Positions 13,001 to 21,699 of a stretch of DNA of 64,000 nucleotides are shown here, in pieces; the first letter of the stretch is position 1; each line of letters begins with the position of its first letter. The stretch spans positions 249,371 to 313,370 of the forward strand of contig NW_025933422.1 in NCBI RefSeq assembly GCF_000764305.2, read 5' to 3'. The position numbers and the translations under genes are program-made. Source of the DNA: Hyalella azteca (lineage: Eukaryota; Arthropoda; Malacostraca; Amphipoda; Hyalellidae). The notes beneath the pieces were generated by a model that saw nothing but the letters and a program-made list of their open reading frames with translations, did not search any database and was not told where the DNA came from.

Positions 13001-13512
13001 ACACGTGGCAAGTGTTGCGTAGTGAATAATGTAACATAATAATTTGTGTAAATTAGATGATAAGTGACATGAGCCGCGGGTTATGTGGTGCGAGAAGTGA
13101 ATATGGTACAGTTATTTGTTACATGGCAGAGCGAAGTTCCAGCTGACTTCGGTTACGTGGCATACGTAAATGCTACTTTGATTTGTTCATTCCTGGCTAT
13201 GGCAACTTCTGTGCCTTACAACACGTATGCGTGGTTCAGGTGTGTAGGAAAAGTCATAAATTCAATTACCATGAAGAGTGACGAACGTGTGGCTAATGCT
13301 AAAAAAAGACTAGTTTGAAATGCTGGTATCTAGTTGATAAATAAGAAGAAAGGAGCAAGGATACTGACGTGGTCGTATGTGACATGGAGCGCTGCCAGCA
13401 GAAGAGCAGCGGCCAGCAGCAGAGCTGTAGCGGCCGACACGCTCGCCTGCCGCAGCTTGAGGGTATAGCGGCGGTACAGACGTTCCAGCTCGTCGCTCTC
13501 AAACCGTTGTCG
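3935..13512 (-). CDS. Adenylyl cyclase, rutabaga/ADCY1-like, N-terminal membrane half (partial)
   Basis: Membrane adenylyl cyclase, which makes cAMP from ATP at the plasma membrane. Four exons on the minus strand, all phase 0 at their joins, give a continuous reading frame of about 221 codons: 13369-13512 (TM1), 12716-12883 (TM2-3), 11080-11280 (TM4-5) and 3935-4084 (TM6 and the linker to C1). The last exon carries LLGNVVVAACVNVAGVW, then AQRRAFLDTRACIAARL and DENEKL, the signature that precedes the first catalytic domain in ADCY1/rutabaga-type cyclases. The 150-nt exon length and its break after the Glu-Lys-Leu are, from memory, also seen in vertebrate cyclases. The start codon is not certain, and the C1, TM7-12 and C2 parts lie beyond the left edge. 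Family assignment is firm; the ADCY1 subtype is inferred from motif resemblance only. Introns are long (up to 7 kb) and full of tandem repeats. Confidence 0.87.
4140..5400. other. No gene seen; one gap
   Basis: Intron sequence of the cyclase, if the exon order is right. Short GC-rich frames around 4340-4590 do not match the cyclase. The gap at 5134 sits in a duplicated GGCGCATGAGCATC(A/G)TGA motif. Confidence 0.5.
5530..5845. repeat. 21-bp minisatellite
   Basis: About 15 diverged copies of GTGCGTGTAGGGCGAGTGTTG. The array follows a related short stretch (5400-5530) with TGCACGCACAGCACCAACACT twice. Long frames on both strands are repeat artefacts. Confidence 0.85.
6230..6405. repeat. About 36-bp tandem repeat, 4-5 copies
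   Basis: Unit centred on ACTCATGAGGCGTGAGTATG with ATGAGGCTCATCA. Each unit contains the palindrome-like CTCATGAG. It lies 150 bp before the 34-bp satellite. Confidence 0.8.
6553..7530. repeat. 34-bp minisatellite, about 29 near-identical copies
   Basis: Unit of 34 bp beginning ATGGCACCAACCAATGCCAT and ending AAACAGTGACATGC. Copies are essentially identical until the last, which degenerates (CTATACATAGTGCAATGC). A one-base gap at 6552 abuts the array, so the real length is unknown. Because 34 is not a multiple of 3 and the unit lacks minus-strand stops in any phase, all three minus frames stay open through the array; the long predicted proteins there are artefacts. It sits in the big cyclase intron or just beyond it. 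Confidence 0.95.
8057..8708. mobile_element. Internally deleted mariner/Tc-like element
   Basis: About 650 bp with perfect 16-bp inverted ends, TACAGGGTGATTCACG at the left (8059) and its complement at the right (8693-8708). On the plus strand near 8420 the translation LKNNIRQAIINIPV resembles the C-terminal end of mariner/Tc-like transposases found in many arthropods, followed by stops. Most of the transposase is gone. It lies in the large intron between the TM6 and TM4-5 cyclase exons. Confidence 0.75.
9198..9325. repeat. 52-bp repeat, 2.5 copies beside a gap
   Basis: AAGAGGAACACAACGGGCGT starts copies at 9198 and 9250, with a decayed third at 9302. The single-base gap at 9197 indicates that the assembler stopped in the array. 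Confidence 0.8.
9541..9706. repeat. Dispersed 165-bp palindrome-bearing repeat, copy 1
   Basis: Starts ATATATAACTCAGTACTCAC and contains a perfect palindrome ACTCACTGCAGTGAGT at 9559-9574, then AGCGCATTTTCTC, a GGACGGACAGACAGAC run, and finally the near-complement of that 13-mer just before TAAAAA. Copies 2 and 3 are at 25907 and 26166. Probably a MITE-like or small non-autonomous element. Confidence 0.75.
9710..11079. other. Cyclase intron, no other gene seen
   Basis: AT-rich with scattered short frames. Nothing on either strand resembles a known protein. Confidence 0.5.
11080..11280 (-). CDS. Adenylyl cyclase exon: TM4-TM5
   Basis: 67 codons, phase 0 at both ends, acceptor CTTCAG|ATG and consensus-like donor CAG|GTCAGT. 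The start MWVWRGWQRVSTWGEGVW looks like the loop before TM4. It is followed by two hydrophobic stretches, VSVFVSFVVYALTPLP and LVYGCLLPALQLLLAALAA, ending HLYWHQ. GC content is much higher than in the flanking AT-rich intron, as expected for a coding exon here. Confidence 0.87.
12716..12883 (-). CDS. Adenylyl cyclase exon: TM2-TM3
   Basis: 56 codons, phase 0 at both ends, acceptor GTGTGACTCAG|AGTGCC and donor CAG|GTGCTC. It encodes two hydrophobic segments, ITLLGVSVLLTALLVLL and ACWLLLALGAGLAAVMM, separated by a short basic loop (QTRHAKPRH). It is GC-rich in an AT-rich intron. Its order between the TM1 and TM4-5 exons fits the cyclase topology. Confidence 0.85.
13369..13512 (-). CDS. Adenylyl cyclase exon: N-terminal cytoplasmic tail and TM1
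   Basis: 48 codons if the acceptor is TGTGGCAG|CGACAACGG, with donor CAC|GTCAGT. The peptide RFESDELERLYRRYTLKLRQ matches the conserved stretch just before TM1 in cyclases (ADCY1 has a similar Glu-Leu-Glu-x-Leu-Phe/Tyr-Arg-x-Tyr pattern). TM1 follows as AATALLLAAALLLAALHV. An alternative acceptor at 13526 would add 13 nt and change the incoming phase. The nearer acceptor is preferred because it keeps phase 0, as in all the other joins. Confidence 0.82.
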
Positions 13513-14069
13513 CTGCCACAAGAATCTGACCACGATATAACCAAGGTCTCAATGAATAAATTGCCTTACATCAAACTGCAGAGCAATAGCACCGTAATAA
13601 GTTTTCAAATAAAAACTAATTTTTATCTCACATTTTGCACTCAAATGGAAATCGCTAGAAATCGCTATTAACTAATAAGCACATAATTGACACCATTTTT
13701 TTATTTCATTTAATTCAGATATCCCATTTTAAACTTTAAATTATTACATTATTTTTTTTTAATTCTAACATCTCAAATTTCAAGGAGATATGCAAATGCA
13801 ACCCCAAACGCGCTGAGTAAACCAAAAGGCTATCATAAGCTCATATCAAGCCAGAGTGAGACCGCGGCCGTATATGGATGAGGGCTTGGCATCACAAACG
13901 CACATCAATTGTTATGAACCTTTTTTTTGTACGACTACCCAAACCTAATGCAGAGCCGCTCCAGCCTCTGATAAGGGGAACATGGTGATGGAACTGTATA
14001 TTACTTAGAGTTGTGAATAACTAACATGCGGCATGGAAATTTTTGAATGAAAAGATCCCAAGTAATCAC

Positions 14070-14199
14070 CTGAAGAGATGAGTGCGGGACAGCGGGGCTC
14101 TGGATGGAGCCATGGCTTTCACTTGGTGGTCCATCCTGGTGGGGACTTGTGGCTACAGGCTCTGGCACCTCAACGCGGTGAATCCGGTCAAAATGAAAC
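14070..14199 (-). CDS. Possible upstream exon of the adenylyl cyclase N terminus
   Basis: An open stretch of 43 codons on the minus strand ends at a donor CAG|GTGATT in phase 0, which would join in frame to the TM1 exon. The peptide is charged and then Pro/Ser-rich (starts FHFDRIHRVEVPEPV, ends VPHSSLQ), as expected of a poorly conserved cytoplasmic N terminus. The acceptor used here (ACATCAG|G) lacks a good pyrimidine tract, and the frame stays open about 14 codons further upstream, so the 5' edge is uncertain. No homology is recognised; the call rests on phase, position and composition only. Confidence 0.35.
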
Positions 14200-16010
14200 C
14201 TGATGTTCCTCTCAAGAGTAATGGAGTCTCAATACAACGCATACTGATGAACTGAACCAACGTTGTGTTCATATATTTCATATACATAACCGTTGATTGC
14301 GTCCACACGTCAACAAGGTCGATCGTAAAACATTCATTCTGTGATCAGGTTTATAAGTAATCTTCCTCAGAACAATGACAAGAATAATGTTGATGTGACT
14401 CGCTTCAAGACTATTAAAAACACTCAATCTTTTACTTATTCAAATCAACGGAAAATTTTTCAGCATCGATTTTACATTCATTGCCACAACTTCAATATCG
14501 AGACTCTTTCCCTGCCTTTAACTTTCTTTAACTTTCTACACAATTCCACGCTATATCACAATTTGAACTTAATGAGTGATCACAGCACATACAACTATTA
14601 TTCCTCGACCGCTTAACAACTCGGCACTAGAAACACTCGAAACACTCACCCTATAACTGAATATAAATAAACGTATTCAGAGCACGCGTATTCTTATTTG
14701 AGAATTTAATTAATGTTCCGAGAGCAACCGAATCATATCAAGTAAATTTAACATCTACCGGCACATGAAATAATGTGGTCAGAGGGAATAGAGTTCACGG
14801 ACACGATCTCAACAGTAACTGCACGGAAGAAAAGACAAATGTACCATAATAATAACACTTGAACAGAAAACCACAAAGAAAGTCGAATATTGACGTACAA
14901 TTGATAAAAAAAAATGGAATTTACCCAAGATAAAAAAGCGGTAATAGAAGATGAATGTAGGAATGTATTGCAAAAAAATTCAAAATTTCAAAACGTAGGT
15001 ACATTTAAAGTGACTAAACTAAACTAAATGACGAAAATTCAATTATAAGAATAAAGTAGCGGGCCTCTGAATAGTCCAGCTGGGACGGGTTGTGGCGCCA
15101 CTCAAAAAAATCAATGCGGGAGGCAGCGAGCCTGCAGACGATGCAGCAGACTAACCGCCGCCACCGACATGCTCAACATTGGCCGTAAGAACTGCGATAA
15201 TCTTTACCGATTGTCACAATAGCGATCACAAAAAATTTCGTCTAAAGAAATTTGAGTCACTCTTGGGGTTAGTAGGTCAAGTGATCGAAAATTAGCACCA
15301 TATAGAGGAGAGACAGCTTGTCGTTTGAACGTTCAAGCTGTCGGTAGCTCCTGAAGTAGTAATTAAAGCAGTGAGAGGCCCGCCCATCAAATTGCTCTCT
15401 TTCATTACTAATCTATATTATATTCTTTATGAAAATAAAGCTTCCTGCTCTGACCGCGCAGTGCGTCCTGCAGACCACAGAACAGAGCAGGGAAGCTCAC
15501 CCAGCGCTTCTAATTTCCTGATAGCTATAGGGGAGATCGCCGTACCGACACTCTTATTGTGAATCGACTTTGTAGCGAATTCGATTATTATTTGATTTCT
15601 CTACTAAATACATTCTGAAATAACGAGGTCATCTTTCCTGTTTCAAGGCGTCTGGGTTGCAAGATGCCTTTGAGGGTCGGGGCATGAATTATGCAGCGAG
15701 TCATTCACACCTCGCAGGGATCTGCGTCATTTTCCAGCGAATTACTGCACTGTATCACAATTCCTTTCTGATAACTGGGTTTATAATTCTAAAGAATGAA
15801 TCTCATTGTTTGTTCATCATTGCATGCTGGCGACAAACACCTCTGATTAGAATTTACTTCGGCATCCCTGAAATTCTGTGCAGTCGGCGTAGGGCTCTTT
15901 GGTGTTGGGGGATATACACGCTTGGCAGTCAGCTGAGCGAATAAATGGAGGATCAAACGCACAATATTTCGTAAAAGTTGAGTGTTAGAACAAAAATCGG
16001 CACTCACGAC
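14200..16010. other. No firm gene
   Basis: Contains an isolated minus-strand open stretch near 15050-15130 reading LAASRIDFFEWRHNPSQLDY, preceded by CTGCAG|G but without a usable donor. Otherwise AT-rich with nothing recognised. Confidence 0.4.
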
Positions 16011-16078
16011 GCCATGGAGAAGGGCCATGAGCAGAGAGGCTGCAGGAAGCGAAGCTAAAGAGGATGGAGCGACCGACG
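16011..16078 (-). other. Exon-like hydrophobic stretch, unassigned
   Basis: Minus-strand frame LASLPAASLLMALLHGV runs up to a good donor GTC|GTGAGT (16011/16010). It is GC-rich relative to its surroundings. I find no convincing acceptor on the other side, which is minisatellite, and no homology. It could be an exon of a gene whose other exons I cannot see, or chance. Confidence 0.25.
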
Positions 16079-16119
16079 GCAAAACTTGTCAACTTCAGAA
16101 CGCACGCCGCCCGTACACG

Positions 16120-16345
16120 CGCACAGCACGGCAGCTGTGCAGCGTACAGCACGGCAGCTGTGCAGCGTACAGCACAGCAGCTGTGCAGCGTACAGCACGG
16201 CAGCGTACAGCACGGCAGCTGTGCAGCGTACATCATGGCAGCTGTGCAGCGTACAGCACGCCAGTTGTGTACAGCACGGCGGTTGTATGGCAAGAAACAC
16301 AGCCATTGAAAGACAAAAGCCACAGCAATTGTTTGATGTAAAGCA
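16120..16345. repeat. 23-bp minisatellite
   Basis: About nine copies of AGCACGGCAGCTGTGCAGCG plus TAC, some shortened, fading into GCACGGC at 16350. Every copy contains CAGCTG. Confidence 0.85.
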
Positions 16346-17096
16346 CGGCAGTATTTCACACGATCAGTTTACACTTTACAAGAAGCACGAGCCAGGGCAT
16401 AGAGCGCGTACTAGAGCTGCCATTGACCCAAAGCTTATTTTTGTATAGATGACCTGCCAGCATTTTAAAGCTCAGCTGCAAGATGGTACGTCCCACAAGA
16501 ATTTTAATTGATTAAATCATCAATCTTGGGGGTGATGTAAGTTTAAAGAACGATCTTGTAGTACCGCAAATGAAGCCGTGATGCACGAGTGGTGGTATAA
16601 ATAATATGAAAATAGATGGGCAGCGACCACAACACCAGTAACAGACAACAGCTTGACAAATAGCGGACTTAATCAACAGTGCGCGTAGCCAACAAGTGGG
16701 CAAAGTAATGCATGAAAATGAAATAGTAGCTTCATACAACACTCGCCAAACTAGTGTTGCGGCATACAACAGCATCCTCAATAACATGCGCGACAAGCAG
16801 CACTCGTACATGTATTACACCTGAACTAACTAATACTGCTACCTACTAAACTAACGCAAATGCTTTTATGCAACAGCTAACTGCTCAATATAAAAAAACT
16901 ACTGCGCATAATACTGCCAAGATTTTATAAACCAGATGACGTGCAGTAACGATAACATAATAAGTAGAAGAGATTAAGTGTTGTGCAAAAAGATTGAAAT
17001 TCGGTGAAGTAATGTTAACGGTACGGAACGATTTGTATAAAAAACGACAACCTTCATCACACAAGAGCAACAGTATTAAACACGAAGAACTAACAG

Positions 17097-17161
17097 CAGC
17101 TCCTGCAGCGTGCACCAGCACCAGCAGGATACTCCGGCCCAGGCACACCTCGGGGACCAGC
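17097..17161 (-). other. Exon-like hydrophobic stretch, unassigned
   Basis: Minus-strand frame LVPEVCLGRSILLVLVHAAG, GC-rich, reading out into an AT-rich sequence at GCTGTTAGTTC. It looks like part of a membrane helix but has no clear splice borders. No family recognised. Confidence 0.2.
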
Positions 17162-17394
17162 GACTCAAACTAACGACCAAACTTGCTCGAGTGCAAGCCT
17201 GCTGCTGAAATTAAAGCACAGCTGGAAGCCTAGTCACGAGGGGAGCGCTGCCATGCCGTCACTTTAAAGATGCCCTCCTACTTTCGCGTGATCGAACGGG
17301 CGCCCCTCAATCCGCAGCACGGCCTCGCATGCAATTTGAAAATCTATGTATAGGCTCCATAATTGTGTAAAATTAGAGGATATGAGTGAAGTAA

Positions 17395-17935
17395 TATGAG
17401 CTAACATTTGCTAGCCCCGATATGCGGAGTAAAATAAGAGCAAAAGTTAATTCATTCCAAATGGAGAGACACTGCATTAAATAGTACGTACCAAGCAAAA
17501 TATGTGAGGGCTAACCATAAAGACACCGATGCTATAACTTCTTTTGGTCAACACACTTCAATTCAATCGTTGATTCTGGCGCACAAGAGAACCAACACCA
17601 AAGCTACACTAAATTAAGATATTACGCACCTACGTGAGTGCGCTTATTTTTTGTGAATGAGTCAAATATGAGCTAACATTTGCTAGACCCGATATGCGGA
17701 GTAAAATAAGAGCAAAAGTTAATTCATTCCAAATGGAGAGACACTGCATTAAATAGTACCATGCGAAATATGCGAAGGCTAACCATAAAGACACCGATGC
17801 TATATAACTTCTTTTGGTCAACACACTTCGATTCAATCGTTGATTCTGGTGCACACGAGAACCAACACCAAAGCTACACTAAATTAAGATATTACGCACC
17901 TACGTGAGTGCGCTTATTTTTTGTGAATGAGTCTT
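17395..17935. repeat. About 271-bp tandem duplication
   Basis: Copies start ATATGAGCTAACATTTGCTA at 17395 and 17667 and end GTGAGTGCGCTTATTTTTTG. They differ at few positions (for example AGCCCC/AGACCC and one 12-bp difference near 17490/17760), so the duplication is recent. Confidence 0.9.
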
Positions 17936-18509
17936 CGATAAAATGCTTATACGAAACAAATCCGGGGTTTTGTGGTGGTTAACTCCTGACAAATATGGCG
18001 GAGAAGAAAAAGAGTTGCATGGCGTGAGGCCAGCTTGAGAGAAGCAGAGAAGCACGGCGAGCGAGAGCAGAGCTTCCGGTGCCCCACGCTCGAGGAGTTA
18101 GCCTTGGGGCCAAGCCATTCCATCCCGTGCACCTAAAGGCAAATAAGCCCATTCGAAGACACGCCTCACTGCGACATATGGCTAGTCGCCATCAAACTGC
18201 CACAAGTATAGTTCAAAATGAAAAAAAATTTCCCCAACAAATATTTCTGAAGTTTCCTGGTGGCCGTGCATCTTTGCACATATCATGACATACATATGAA
18301 TATTTCGACGCCCTCAGAGTGTCCCAGGCATTTATTCGTCGGTTATTATAATTCTCCGAGGCAAGCATCCGAGGTGTATAATGGTACCGGTTCTTTGCGT
18401 GCGTTTGGGAATGGTGTAGGAGAGGAGAGGTACGTTGTTTGACGGTACCGTAGGTTAGGTTGAGTGGCAAATGGTGGTTTGAGGACTGGTAGTCTTATAG
18501 TAGTGTCAG

Positions 18510-18735
18510 CTTAAAGGAAAAGTAGTTTGAGGAATAATAGTTTGAGGGATAGTAATTTGAGGAATAGTAGTTTGAGGAATAGTGGTTTGAGGAATAGTAG
18601 TTTGAGGAATAGTAGTTTGAGGAATAGTAGTTTGAGGAATAGTAGTTTGAGGAATTGAGGTTTGAGGAATAGTAGTTTGAGGAATAGTAGTTTGAGGAAT
18701 AGAAGTTTGAATGATTTTAATTTATGGAATAGTAG
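18510..18735. repeat. 15-bp minisatellite
   Basis: About 14 copies of AATAGTAGTTTGAGG with minor changes. On the minus strand it reads as a Leu/Phe/Lys repeat and is not a gene. Confidence 0.9.
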
Positions 18736-18739
18736 CACA

Positions 18740-20030
18740 AGCGGCCACAAAATGACACACGTGACATTTTGAAGAAAGTACGTTTGACAAGCGACCATTT
18801 GAGGCATGCCAGCACTGTTAATTCGCTTACGCCCAGACACCAACACCGATACAACGCAGAGAGACGAGAGCTCTGCCGTCACCGGCACCGTCAGGAGCCC
18901 TCCTGCCCCGGCGCAAGGATAACCTTAGAACAGCGTCACCTAAGCTGCGCACGCAGAGCATTATTTCGGCATTGTATGCAGCACGAGCGACACTAGCACA
19001 TTTTGAGGCTAAAAATCAATCCACGCCATTAGACCAAGACAGGACGACAAAAACGTGACAGATCGCGGATCGCTATGATCTTCGAGGGCTAAATAATCAA
19101 TACTTTCCTCTCATCATAGAAATACGGAACATTTGCACTGACATGGTGCATAATTAAATTTGAATACAATTTTGCCTCCTGCCTTGCATTGTTTTCTACC
19201 TAGACGGCTGGGCAGTTCAAAGTTAAATAAAATACAAATTAATTGGAAAAAGACATAATTAAATAAAAATTTTAAACCCCGGAAATCAAACAAGCGCATC
19301 TCGTAACTGAAGCCAGAAAATCGAACCATGCACGCGAATTGAAACAGACGCGCAGTTTCAGTCTTAATTCATGATGTGTCAACATTGAGGCGTAGATGGC
19401 AATAACGGGACAAGCTATAATTAAGCATAAGATGCACATCGTAGCTTCACTCCTCAAATTGACACGGATAAGCGGCGAGCGTTGCACTTTCATTCTTCAC
19501 TTAAGGGCATGCGACATGTGCGATATCCCACATACCATGCCGCTTGCCACAATGTCACGCGTATATATACAGTAATAGTATATGCCACACGTCTTCCGCT
19601 GCACCCTAAACCTAATTTGGTGCTTAGCATTGAAGCGAATGATAAGAGGTTAGAAAAGTACATTAACCTTCAAGCAAACACTTTTTTGTCCTTTTTCGGC
19701 AAAAAAACGAGACATGGTAGCCATGAGATTAGGGCTGAATGCAATTGCTTCGAGTAGAACATTTTCGTTCACGACCTGCAGACATACCAGGCCCACAGGA
19801 AACACAAGCAATAAGAATGAAACGGTATTGCACAATAATATTATGAGGTCATACAACTAAGCAGACAGGCGTAGCGCAGGAGTTCTGAACGAAATATGTT
19901 TGTTTTCAACAACAAATTAAGAGATTATTTCCTGCGTGACGGAGGCCGATAGCTCGTGGAGGCGCGGCCTCCTGCACACGCTAGGCGTCCTTGACCGACG
20001 AACTCTGGGCGCACGTCACCCCCCGCCACC
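18740..20030. other. No gene seen
   Basis: Short GC-richer islands at 18810-18930 and 19940-20020 give open frames without recognisable motifs. The rest is AT-rich. Confidence 0.45.
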
Positions 20031-20034
20031 GATA

Positions 20035-20295
20035 CGGTGCCATATGCCACGGTAACCGAGCCGCAGTGCCACTGTGCCATATGACACATTAAGCGTGATG
20101 CAGTGCTGCAATGCCACAGTAAAATTTGCCGCAGTGCCACTGTGCCATATGACACATTAAGCGTGATGCAGTGCTGCAATGCCACAGTAAAATATGCCGC
20201 AGTTAGAGTGACGCCGTGCCAATATATCACGGTGCCACATGTCACAGAAACGTGTCGCAGTACCGTTAAGCCACTGTGCCATATGCCGAGGTAAG
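20035..20295. repeat. Degenerate minisatellite with a 68-bp duplicate
   Basis: Repeats of GCCATATGACACATTAAGCG and TGCTGCAATGCCACAGTAAA occur twice with a spacing of about 67 bp, mixed with shorter GCCACTGTGCCATATG units. It ends 100 bp before the Tc1-like element. Confidence 0.75.
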
Positions 20296-20392
20296 CGTGC
20301 CGTTTATGCGTTTATGTTTATGCCACGTCCGGGAAGTTCAAAACTTTAAACTTAAAGGTGGCTGCTGTTAATCGGCAACATTAGAAAAAATC

Positions 20393-21698
20393 TACTCAAA
20401 AGAACAAAATAAGGGAAACACCTGAGAAATCAACAAAATATATTTTAGTATGGTGTAGGTCCACCTTCTATGGCAATTACAGTCTCGGTTAAATTATTAA
20501 TTTTAAGCCATTCTTCGGTTAAAACTCAATCCAGCTCTTTTAAAGACGATGACGACGGAAATCGACTTCTGACTTGCATCTCTAAAGTCGACCATAAATG
20601 CTTGATAATATTTAGGTCTAGTGATTGTAGAGGCCAAATCAAATCCTAAACTTCATTGAAATGTTCCTCGTGCCATTATTTAACAATTCCAGATTTATGA
20701 AACGGTGTTCCCCTCCGGAAAGAGTGCTTGAATCATTGGAGAAACTTGCTCTTCTAAAATTCCTAAATAATCACGGCTGTTGATTTTGCCATGAGATAAA
20801 TCATTGGTCCTTATATAGGGTTTCCAAGAAATATCACCCATATCATCACAGATCCTCCGCCATGTTATACGGTTGGGAGGAGGCAGCCGGAATTAAATGA
20901 CTCTTTTGGCTGTCTCCAAACGTAAACTCGGCCAGAGGTTGGAAATATGGTAAGCGATAATTCGTCAGATAAAATCACATTTTTCCACTGCTCAAGGGTG
21001 CAATTATGGACGTTTTACACCACGCTAAACGTTTTGAAGAGTTGTATTTGAACCCGGAGGTTTTCTAATTTCAGCTCTTCCATAGAATCCAGATCTGTGC
21101 AGCTCTCGGCGGACAGTCTTTATGGAAACTGGGTTCTTTAGGTGTCTATTGAGGTCTTCAGTAATTTTAACAGCCGTGGTCTTTCGATTGTCCCTCACAA
21201 TTCGATTTAGGTGCCGACGGTCTCTCTCAGACAACTTCGACTTACGGCCAAACTTGTGCTTTGCTGACGACGTTATTTCTTCTCTTTCAAAAGCAGTCAT
21301 TACTTTTGAGACAGTACCGATAGAAACGTCAAGCATCCGGGAAGTTCTGTCACACTAGCACCTGCCATACGGGCACCAACAATTTTGCGTCTTTGAAAGT
21401 CAGAGAGGTTTGTCATTTATATGTTATTTAGGTTAGGTTATAGGGGTTATTTATATGTTATATAGGGGTTATTGTTATATACGTAGGGGTTATTTATAAG
21501 TTATTTAGGTTAAGTTATTTTGAGGTTAGGTTATAGACACAAAAATTTATAAAATGTCTGTATGAGGATAAAATATCAATCAACAACAAAAATAAACAAT
21601 AAAACATAAAAAATGTCACGTTTTCATTGTCTATAACATGTTCAAAAATTACGATCTCAAAATGTCAGGAGTTTACTTTACTTTGTTCAACCCTTGTA
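20393..21698 (-). mobile_element. Broken Tc1/mariner-family element
   Basis: About 1.3 kb, bounded by TA on each side, with imperfect inverted ends (20393-20430 and 21661-21698), both containing GAACAAA(A/G)TAA and CCTGA. On the minus strand, a frame opening at 21416 begins MTNLSDFQRRKIVGARM, shifts frame near 21340, and continues at 21336-21025 as a helix-turn-helix DNA-binding region (SIGTVSKVMTAFEREEI, FGRKSKLSERDRRHLNRIV). The catalytic part, down to about 20430, is present only as fragments with several stops. Order and motifs are those of Tc1-like transposases. It is inactive as read. The left third of the 5' region is a TTAGGTTA/TAGGGGTTATT low-complexity stretch (21420-21540). Confidence 0.85.
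21025..21416 (-). pseudogene. Tc1-like transposase, N-terminal half (frameshifted)
   Basis: DNA-binding half of the transposase within the 20.4-21.7 kb element. The first 27 codons from ATG at 21416 join the main open frame (21336-21025, 103 codons) only across a one-base frameshift near 21340. The main frame has the paired-like helix-turn-helix and ends at a stop before the DDE catalytic region. Several later stops (20480-21000) confirm that it is a dead copy. Confidence 0.75.
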
Positions 21699-21699
21699 C

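Noticed and set aside
16512..16811. 99-codon minus-strand frame with many hydrophobic residues
   Set aside because: No splice sites or coherent helix pattern; Cys/Leu/Ile-rich by base composition.
19925..20030. GC-rich minus-strand frame (GGDVRPEFVGQGRLACAGG)
   Set aside because: It runs straight out of the minisatellite at 20035 and has no acceptor or homology.
21420..21540. TTAGG-type arthropod telomere repeat
   Set aside because: Only one or two TTAGGTTAGG units among irregular TAGGGGTTATT; part of the Tc1-like element's flank.
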